In this document: positions 1-5,851 of the stretch, piece by piece
Layout: each line of letters opens with the position of its first letter
How positions within the stretch are numbered: the stretch's first letter is position 1
Source: CAYGZM01 sp964354365
GTDB taxonomy: Bacteria > Planctomycetota > Phycisphaerae > Sedimentisphaerales > Anaerobacaceae
DNA length: 18,115 nucleotides
NCBI GenBank assembly: GCA_964354365.1
Contig: CAYGZM010000069.1
Location: 1 to 18,115 of the forward strand
Direction of reading: 5' to 3'
Notes under the pieces: generated by a model
The model's input: the letters and a program-made list of their open reading frames with translations, nothing else
Database searches by the model: none
What the model was told of the DNA's origin: nothing
Position numbers and translations under genes: made by a program

Positions 1-54
1 CCGTACGCCACCAACAATCCTACGAAATACACCTTGGACTATCAAGAAATATAA
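1..54 (+). CDS. Possible 3' end of a truncated gene
   Basis: Frame 1 is open from the first base and ends in TAA at 52-54, giving 17 residues that end in KYTLDYQEI. The composition is ordinary for a protein C-terminus, and the stop lies just before a non-coding stretch. With so few residues no family can be named, and chance cannot be excluded. If real, the gene enters from the left of the window and runs in the same direction as the integrase at 434. Confidence 0.3.
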   Translation, partial: PYATNNPTKYTLDYQEI

Positions 55-433
55 CGGGTCTTGCCCCCGAAAATTGGTCCATGTGTTATGAGAGGTTTCC
101 GGAAGATATTATGGTTGTGCGGCCGATTTGAAAGGTAGAAGGGTTGGCTCGAGTTGGACCCGCCAGGTTCCTGCCTTCACCTTTCTTTCGCCGCCCCAGC
201 TTGGGTGAGGGCGGCGAAAGCGGATTCCCATCTATGGGCTATCCAGCCGGAGCAACGGACTCCTTATCCTATACCCCACCTGGTACTTACGTTCATAAGT
301 CGTTCTAGGACAGGCACATACGAGCACGATACGTCTTTTCCTTCTCCGCTTGTCTCCAAAATGATGCCGCTCACCCCAGTTTCGCCCCTCGTCAGTGACC
401 GTGACATACTGAACTGCCGATAGAATAGAGGCT
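55..433. other. Intergenic region without a convincing gene
   Basis: An open frame of 89 codons (154-423, +) has a low-complexity, proline- and serine-rich translation with no recognisable domain and is not called. The only clear structure is a perfect hairpin at 185-220. A TAGAAT hexamer at 421-426 lies just before the integrase start, but no good -35 box is placed to pair with it. No tRNA gene could be folded by eye, although such genes are common integrase targets. Confidence 0.5.
185..220. repeat. Perfect 12-bp inverted repeat (hairpin)
   Basis: CTTTCGCCGCCC (185-196) and GGGCGGCGAAAG (209-220) are exact reverse complements separated by 12 bases. The stem is GC-rich and would be very stable as RNA or extruded DNA. 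No T-run follows on either strand, so it is not a standard intrinsic terminator. It could be a terminator of another kind for the gene ending at 54, a protein-binding site, or part of a recombination site near the integrase. The structure is certain; the role is not. Confidence 0.7.
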
Positions 434-1432
434 ATGAAAAAACCGTGGGTATACAAACGAAAAAACATCAACGGTTATTGGGTGGGCTGGTACGCAGGTG
501 GTAAGAGAAAATCCAAAGCCTTGCCAAGCAAGGCATTGGCCGAGCACTTCCGTCATATCAAGTACACTCAGCTCAACTCCGATGTCTTCACGAGCGTTGT
601 GGATTCCGACTGGAGCCAGATGATTGAAGAGTATCGGCAATGCAAACACGTGGAAGGTCTTGTGGGGGCGTCGATCTACGAGGTCTTCCTGACACTTAGA
701 CATTTCAAGCGGATAGTCAGCCCCAATTCATCCAAGGAAATCACACGGCAGAATCTGGATACCTTCGTCCTCAAGCGGAGAGAAGAGGTCGGGAAAGACA
801 CACTCAACAAAGACATAAGAAACATAACTGCATTCCTGAATTGGGCAGTGAAGAATCGCTACGTGGCTTCTGGTCTGGAAGTTAAGAAAGTCAAAGTGCC
901 GCAGAAACCTGTGATTGCACTGTTTCCCCAGCAAGTACGGGATATCATCAAGCTGGTGTCCAAATATCCAACTTTGCGACTGAGAGTCTTGTTGGCAGTA
1001 ACAACAGGACTTAGGCGTGGTGACATCGAGGCCATACGGATTGGTGACATCCACTTTGACCGGAACACCATTACAACTCACAACCGAAAAGCGAAGAAAG
1101 CGATGGCAGAACGCCCTGTTCCAGAACAGATTACGACAGAACTATCCAATTATGTTGCCACGCTACCAGATGGGCAGGAATTGTTGTTTGCAGACAGGTT
1201 CCCTGAAAAAAGGTGGAAGAAGATACGCTGCAGGATTGGTCTGCCTGATCTGAAGTTCCATGATTTAAGGAAGACGTTTGCATCGCTACTGGCACAGCGC
1301 GGTGTTTCGACGGCAGTGACGCAAAGGCTTCTTGAGCATTCCACCCCACAACTCACGAATGAAGTCTACACAAATGTTGACCCAGCGTTGCGCCAGGCAA
1401 TCAGCCTATTGCCTGTTGGGGACTGGCTTTGA
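434..1432 (+). CDS. Tyrosine recombinase / phage-type integrase
   Basis: A cytoplasmic site-specific recombinase of 332 aa, a normal length for a phage or island integrase. It would cut and rejoin DNA at att sites through a covalent tyrosine intermediate. The N-terminal ~55 residues are basic (an arm-type binding region). Residues ~60-150 form the SAM-like core-binding domain and ~160-325 the catalytic domain. The active-site set is visible: Arg194 in TTGLRRGD, His276 and Arg279 in FHDLRKTF, His302 in LEHS and Tyr312 in VYTN, so the enzyme looks intact. ATG at 434 has AGAGG only a few bases upstream, a close-spaced ribosome binding site. The gene points toward the xylan cluster and differs clearly from the second integrase at 16060-17298. 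It is visibly richer in A/T codons than the glycosidase genes. Its target site is unknown. Confidence 0.93.
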   Translation: MKKPWVYKRKNINGYWVGWYAGGKRKSKALPSKALAEHFRHIKYTQLNSDVFTSVVDSDWSQMIEEYRQCKHVEGLVGASIYEVFLTLRHFKRIVSPNSSKEITRQNLDTFVLKRREEVGKDTLNKDIRNITAFLNWAVKNRYVASGLEVKKVKVPQKPVIALFPQQVRDIIKLVSKYPTLRLRVLLAVTTGLRRGDIEAIRIGDIHFDRNTITTHNRKAKKAMAERPVPEQITTELSNYVATLPDGQELLFADRFPEKRWKKIRCRIGLPDLKFHDLRKTFASLLAQRGVSTAVTQRLLEHSTPQLTNEVYTNVDPALRQAISLLPVGDWL

Positions 1433-1863
1433 GCACACGGCGGGGCATGCTCAATGTACTGAGTGTCGTTTGACGCCTTTCGTGCATCGGTGCTTTGCCC
1501 TATTCAGGTAGTCTCCATAGCAGGCATCGTCGCTCCGGCGGCTTATATTGCAGATGAAGCTATTGACGTGGGGCGCGGGCTCACGGCTAGATTTGGATTC
1601 ATGAATCCTTGACCTTGACACGGTCAACCTGAGCTATCAGGTGAGAATACGCTGAACTTGACTATTAATGATGAGCTCTGCCGACCAATACAGTGAAGCT
1701 CGTAAATCACTGGAGTCAACACAAGCCGTCGAACTTGGCCGTGACCTTCTTCATCTTGTCGGGACAGTTGGCCCCATTTACGCTAGAAAGACGGAAGTTG
1801 TCTTTATGTGAGAATCGGTTCACATTCGCCGTAATAGATACCTAAGGTTTCGCAAGAGTGAGC
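1433..1863. other. Intergenic region with palindromes and possible gene relics
   Basis: No gene can be called with confidence between the integrase stop and the GH10 stop. The region has two adjacent inverted repeats (1595-1627). It also has two short minus-strand frames: 1451-1621 (56 codons from GTG, ending KRHSVH) and 1716-1823 (35 codons from GTG, ending KFDGLC). Both translations look protein-like but neither has a good ribosome binding site or a recognised domain, and they may be remains of decayed genes. No intrinsic terminator with a T-run was seen downstream of the GH10 gene. Confidence 0.4.
1595..1627. repeat. Two adjacent palindromes, possible recombinase core site
   Basis: GGATTCATGAATCC (1595-1608) is a perfect 14-bp palindrome. 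It is followed at once by TTGACC (1609-1614), a 7-base spacer (1615-1621) and the inverted copy GGTCAA (1622-1627). Short inverted arms around a 6-8 base spacer are the usual form of a tyrosine-recombinase crossover site, and the integrase gene ends 163 bases upstream. A regulator-binding site is equally possible. No matching second copy was found at the right end, so the att assignment is only a suggestion. Confidence 0.35.
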
Positions 1864-2982
1864 CTATTGGCTCTCCTTGGCGGTCTTGACCACAGCGAAG
1901 AAGGCCTCTTTGGGCTGGCAGTTCCGATCGAACAGCAGGGGAGAACCTCCAATCCAGGACGCTCCATCATAAACGCCCCAGAAGGTGACACGAGTGATAT
2001 CGTTCTTGTGTTTGAGCAGGACGGAGAAAATCTCGGCGTACTTATCCGCGAGTTTCTTCTGGGTTTCCGCCGCGTCTGCGCTTGGATCACTCGTGCTTTT
2101 CCGGTTAACACGGCTGATATCGGCGCCGCGATATCCGCGGGTCTGCGTGCGGATGTCCAGTTCAGTAATCATCACCTTGACACCGGCAGCAGACAGAGCC
2201 GTGATAGCGTAGTCAAGACCCTCGGCGCTGGGGTGCGTCAGACTACCATGCAGTTGGATACCGACGCCGTCGATGCGGATACCCTTGGATTTGAGGTGCT
2301 TAACAATCGCGACTGCCCCATCGCACTTGGTCTTTGACGTATCGAGACCGTAGTCGTTGTAGTACAGTTCGGCGTTAGGATCGGCCTCGTGGGTCCAGCG
2401 GAAGGCGTTCTCGATAAAATCGTACTGCTTGTCTTCAGAGCCTTCGCCGATGATTCGCAGCCATTGGCTATTTCGCAGCGTGCCGTTCTCGTTGAGGGCT
2501 TCATTCACCACATCCCACCCCCTGATACGGCTTTTGTAGCGGCCGACAACGGTTATGATGTGGTCTTTCATGCGAGTTAGGAGGGCATCTCGTGTCAGGT
2601 CGTTTCCCGAATCGTCGCGGAACACCCACCGTGGAACCTGGCTGTGCCAAACAAGGCAATGGCCGATAGTGACCATTTGATTCTTCTCACAGAAGGCCAC
2701 ATAGTCGTCAGCCGGCTCCCAGTTGTACTGGTTGGGCCACGGATGGATAGATTGCCACTTCATTTCATTCTCTGCGGTTGCAGTATTGAAGTGTTTCTCG
2801 GCAATCGCCACTGCTCCAGCGTTACGCCCTGTTACCACCCATCTATTCAACGCGCTGCCAATCAGGAAATGGGTTTTGAATACATCTTTCAGAGCGGGCA
2901 CCTCCTGTCCGGCCATGCACGGAATCACACCAACTGATAGTACCACCAAACTCACCAGCGTGATTGTTTGCCTTGTTCTCAC
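1864..2982 (-). CDS. GH10 endo-1,4-beta-xylanase, secreted
   Basis: Cleaves internal beta-1,4 bonds of the xylan backbone with retention of configuration. The 372-aa product has a Sec signal peptide (hydrophobic residues ~8-22, likely cut after CMA near residue 24) and one GH10 barrel (~30-365) with no binding module. Family landmarks are NEMKW (72-76), GHCLVWH (107-113), WDVVNEAL with acid/base Glu161, and ITELDIR with nucleophile Glu274; both catalytic residues are present. The start is GTG at 2982 with GAAGGA about 7 bases upstream. The gene lies 34 bp after the tandem esterase on the same strand, so they are probably one transcript: esterase to clear acyl groups, xylanase to cut the exposed chain. 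This is the ordinary bacterial GH10 form, unlike the second GH10 at 14464-15729. Confidence 0.95.
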   Translation of the reverse strand: MRTRQTITLVSLVVLSVGVIPCMAGQEVPALKDVFKTHFLIGSALNRWVVTGRNAGAVAIAEKHFNTATAENEMKWQSIHPWPNQYNWEPADDYVAFCEKNQMVTIGHCLVWHSQVPRWVFRDDSGNDLTRDALLTRMKDHIITVVGRYKSRIRGWDVVNEALNENGTLRNSQWLRIIGEGSEDKQYDFIENAFRWTHEADPNAELYYNDYGLDTSKTKCDGAVAIVKHLKSKGIRIDGVGIQLHGSLTHPSAEGLDYAITALSAAGVKVMITELDIRTQTRGYRGADISRVNRKSTSDPSADAAETQKKLADKYAEIFSVLLKHKNDITRVTFWGVYDGASWIGGSPLLFDRNCQPKEAFFAVVKTAKESQ

Positions 2983-3016
2983 TATTGTTCCTTCTATTAC
3001 TTCATTGCTGCCGTGT

Positions 3017-5578
3017 TTACTCGGCGAAGATCTCGATGCCGTTGATCGCCGGATTTTCTATGTTCGGCGTAAACGTAATTCTCAGCTTGCCGTCAGTTAC
3101 CTCAACGCCTTTGTACTCGCGCTGGATCGCCTTGTACGGCCCCCCGGCCTCCTTGAACATATCGAAATCCGTCTCCGGCTTCTGTCCCTGCACGGCAAAC
3201 GAATACACCCGCTGGCCGACGCCGGTGATGCCCGTAAAGCACTCGGCAAAATGCAGGCGGACGGTGTACTTGCCATTGGGAAGACTGAACTCGTACGCGC
3301 TCATGCTGTATCGCTCGGTCCGGAATATCTGCGGGAACGCGACATTAGGAACTTCGAACTCTTCGGCCCGTTCGACCGTCCTTCCATCCAGCGGGCTCAG
3401 CGACGCGCTAGGGGCCTTAACCTCATCGGGCAGCCAGAGGTTGCCATTTTTGTCGGTGTAGGGCTGATAGGCCCCGCACGCCACCCGGATCACCAGCTTG
3501 TCGGTAGCCGACAGCACAGGCGGAGCGGGCAGCCTGGGCGGAGCCGCCTTGAAGATTTGTTGGGCGAAGAGATACAGGTTGTTGGCCCATTCGGTAGCGT
3601 CGTGGGCGTTGGAATCCACGTGCCAAATGTGCGGCACGCTCTTTTCCTTGAGGTAGTTGTGGACGCCCTGGCTGATGCGGATCAGGCCGTCCTTGTTGCC
3701 GCAGGCCAGCCATAAAAGCTTCAAATTTTCCCTGGCGGCTGTGGGGTCGGGCACGAGCTCGGCGGGAGGTTTGGTATTGGGGGCCGACGAGAATCCGCCG
3801 ATCCAGGCGAAGACGTCGAGGTGACCGAGGCCGAAGTTCAAGGACTGGCCCCCACCCATTGACAGGCCCGCCAAAGCCCGATGCTCGCGGTCGGTATAAA
3901 CAGAGTACCTGGTCTCAATGGCGGGAATCACATCATTGAGCAGATCGCCTTCAAACGCGGCGAAAGCCGGCGCACTGGCGAAGACGTTGCCTTCGGCCCG
4001 GTCGTTCTTCTGAGCCCGGCCGTTGGGCATAACCACGATCACTGGCTGGATCTTGCCGTCGGCCAGCAGGTTGTCGATGATGTTCTCCGGATGGCAAAGA
4101 CGCTGCCATTCCGTCTCGTCGCCGCCGATGCCATGCAACAGATAGAGCACCGGGTATTTGCGGTCGGTCGAATAGGCGGGCGGCGTATAGACGAGCATCT
4201 TTCGACGGGCTGCGACCGTCTTTGAGTCATACTCAACCATCGTCAGCTCGCCGTGAGGGACATTCTCACGCTTGGCATTGAACCCGGCGGGCGGATCGGC
4301 GAAGGCGGGCTTATCGTCCGGCCCCAACTCGATTGGTCCGCCGAATCCGGGTCGTCCGCCGCCTCTGCGAGCATCCGGCGAGGGCGCGTCGCGTGAAGGG
4401 GCCTCAGACGAAATGGGGGAATCAGGATCCTTGAACAGCAGTTGGGCAAACTGGTGCAGGCTGCGGCGCCATGACTGGAACTCGTGGGCCGTATCCTGGG
4501 AGACGTAAAAGACACTGTTGATACCAGCTTGTTTAAGTGCGTCGGCGTCCGCCTTAGGGTCGCCACCAAAGCCGGGACGATCGCCGCCGCGTCTGCGATC
4601 GAGTTCGCGGCTGCCGTAGCTAACGAATACCAGCTTAACCTTCTCCTTGAAACCGGGCGTGTTGTTGACATCATCCAGGGAGATGGACCCGCTGCTGAAG
4701 AGGCCGATGTGGGAAAACTTATCGAGATTCTTCAGGGTAATCGACTTGGTTTCCATTCCGCCCATAGAGAGGCCAGCCATGGCGCGATGGGGTTGATCGA
4801 AGAGCGTACGGAAGTTGGCATCGACGTAGGTGATCAACTCATCGACGAGAACCGTCTGGAAGGGACCGATGTCGAAATCTCTGAGGCCGCCGAACCGGAT
4901 TTCGTTGGTCATACCGTAGGTCATCACGATGATGAAGGGCTTGGTCTTCCCCTCGGCGATCAGGTTGTCCATGATCAGGTTGGCGCGGCCTTGGTTGCTC
5001 CAGGCAGTCTCATCCTCGCCCCAGCCGTGCTGTAGGTATAGTACCGGATATCGTTTGGTCAGGTCCTTGTCGTAGTCAGGCGGCGTGTACACAAAGGCGC
5101 GGCGTGAGGTGTTCGTGCTCTTCGAAGGAAAGAGAATCTGCTGCACTCGACCGTGGGAAACGTCCTTGAGGGCGTAGAAATCCTGGTCATGAGCGGGAAT
5201 CTCGATACCGCTTTCCCAGCGAGTCGAACCATAGAAGTTCAGGGTTCCGGGATCGTTAAATGTCCCCCCATCAATTGTGAGATGATAGTAGTGAAAGCCT
5301 TCGTCCAGCGGTCTTTCCGTGGTGCCTATCCAGGCGCCGTCATCGGCTTTCGTGAGGGGGATGCCCCCGCCCAGGCTCACGCTGACGCTTGGGGCTTGGG
5401 GTGCCACGATGCGAAATCGAGCATACCCTTGAGAGTTCACTTGCGGATACTGCTGGCCGGGTTGGTTCAAAGTCGAGGGCTTGAAGTCTTCTTTAATTGT
5501 TGGCTGGTCTGCCTGAGCCAAACAGGCTCCACACGTTACCGCGGCTACCAACAAGATAGTCATAAGCCTGTGATTCAT
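3017..5578 (-). CDS. Tandem CE1-type esterase with malectin-like domain, secreted
   Basis: Predicted to remove acyl groups (ferulate or acetate) from xylan outside the cytoplasm. The 853-aa order is: signal peptide (1-~23), beta-sandwich like the CBM48/esterase N-terminal module (~45-130), first alpha/beta-hydrolase domain (~140-385), Pro/Gly/Arg-rich linker (~386-425), second hydrolase domain (~430-678), and a malectin-like carbohydrate-binding domain (~694-853; VIRVACG, YTDKNGNLW, YTVRLHFAE). Nucleophiles lie in GLSMGG: Ser271 and Ser573. Likely catalytic histidines are His365 (AHEFQSW) and His659 (AHDATEW). The acid in domain 2 is likely Asp630 (ACGNKD); the same place in domain 1 reads YGSRE (Glu325). 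The two domains have diverged and may act on different esters. ATG at 5578 is preceded by a perfect AAGGAGG. It is first gene of an operon with the GH10 at 1864-2982. Exact ester specificity cannot be read from sequence. Confidence 0.92.
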   Translation of the reverse strand: MNHRLMTILLVAAVTCGACLAQADQPTIKEDFKPSTLNQPGQQYPQVNSQGYARFRIVAPQAPSVSVSLGGGIPLTKADDGAWIGTTERPLDEGFHYYHLTIDGGTFNDPGTLNFYGSTRWESGIEIPAHDQDFYALKDVSHGRVQQILFPSKSTNTSRRAFVYTPPDYDKDLTKRYPVLYLQHGWGEDETAWSNQGRANLIMDNLIAEGKTKPFIIVMTYGMTNEIRFGGLRDFDIGPFQTVLVDELITYVDANFRTLFDQPHRAMAGLSMGGMETKSITLKNLDKFSHIGLFSSGSISLDDVNNTPGFKEKVKLVFVSYGSRELDRRRGGDRPGFGGDPKADADALKQAGINSVFYVSQDTAHEFQSWRRSLHQFAQLLFKDPDSPISSEAPSRDAPSPDARRGGGRPGFGGPIELGPDDKPAFADPPAGFNAKRENVPHGELTMVEYDSKTVAARRKMLVYTPPAYSTDRKYPVLYLLHGIGGDETEWQRLCHPENIIDNLLADGKIQPVIVVMPNGRAQKNDRAEGNVFASAPAFAAFEGDLLNDVIPAIETRYSVYTDREHRALAGLSMGGGQSLNFGLGHLDVFAWIGGFSSAPNTKPPAELVPDPTAARENLKLLWLACGNKDGLIRISQGVHNYLKEKSVPHIWHVDSNAHDATEWANNLYLFAQQIFKAAPPRLPAPPVLSATDKLVIRVACGAYQPYTDKNGNLWLPDEVKAPSASLSPLDGRTVERAEEFEVPNVAFPQIFRTERYSMSAYEFSLPNGKYTVRLHFAECFTGITGVGQRVYSFAVQGQKPETDFDMFKEAGGPYKAIQREYKGVEVTDGKLRITFTPNIENPAINGIEIFAE

Positions 5579-5602
5579 TTGATGACCTCCTTAAAATCAT
5601 TT

Positions 5603-5635
5603 AGTTGTACCGTATCTGCTCGATATGATACAACT
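5603..5635. promoter_or_regulatory. Operator-like palindrome upstream of the esterase-xylanase operon
   Basis: AGTTGTACCGTATC (5603-5616) and GATATGATACAACT (5622-5635) are inverted copies that match at 12 of 14 positions around a 5-base centre. The element covers the predicted -10 box of the minus-strand promoter, a typical repressor position, and begins 24 bases upstream of the esterase start. The outer TTGT...ACAA form resembles sites bound by dimeric GntR- or LacI-type regulators, but no such gene is in the window. Confidence 0.5.
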
Positions 5636-5653
5636 CTGCAAACCGACCCGCAA
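5625..5653 (-). promoter_or_regulatory. Predicted sigma-70-like promoter for the esterase-GH10 operon
   Basis: On the minus strand a -35 TTGCGG (5653-5648) and a -10 TATCAT (5630-5625) are separated by exactly 17 bases, leaving a leader of roughly 40 nt before the ATG at 5578. The hexamers are imperfect, as expected for a regulated promoter, and the -10 lies within the palindrome at 5603-5635. Confidence 0.4.
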
Positions 5654-5791
5654 TCCACGAACGTACTATTTCTTGGCTACCGTTTTTGACCGGGCAAGTG
5701 CGCCGTCTGGTTAATATAACTCCGCTTAGAAGTAAGATGAAGAACGGATATCAGCAAGATTTTTCATCTCGCCGGCGGTAAAGTACGCGGG

Positions 5792-5797
5792 TATAAT
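5792..5797 (+). promoter_or_regulatory. Predicted -10 box for the GH95 gene run
   Basis: A perfect TATAAT lies 54 bases upstream of the chosen GTG start of the GH95 gene, in the divergent intergenic region. The bases at the -35 position (TCGCCG at 17-bp spacing) do not match consensus, so an activator may be needed, or the match may be chance. Confidence 0.35.
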
Positions 5798-5851
5798 CTG
5801 CGTGACGGTTTTGGAGACCAATAAGTGTTCACTTTTTGGGAGGCTAATATC

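Noticed and set aside
145..180. tRNA- or tmRNA-like 3' end (GGCTCGAGTTGGACCCGCCA)
   Set aside because: The bases around CTCGAGT cannot form a T-stem, and no acceptor, D or anticodon arms fold upstream.
154..423. 89-codon frame before the left integrase
   Set aside because: It has a low-complexity Pro/Ser/Thr-rich translation with no ribosome binding site, and it overlaps the perfect hairpin at 185-220.
1605..1615. Shared string TCCTTGACCT near 1605 and near 16256 as possible att direct repeats
   Set aside because: A 10-base match is expected many times by chance in a window this size, and the second copy lies inside the integrase gene.
2723..3715. Plus-strand open frame (330 codons) across GH10 and esterase
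   Set aside because: It spans two well-supported minus-strand genes and their 34-bp junction, with an Arg/Leu-rich translation lacking any domain.
5825..5851. Upstream GTG start for the GH95 gene
   Set aside because: It has no ribosome binding site, and it would put nine residues, including the bases of the GGGAGG site, before a signal peptide that starts cleanly at 5852.
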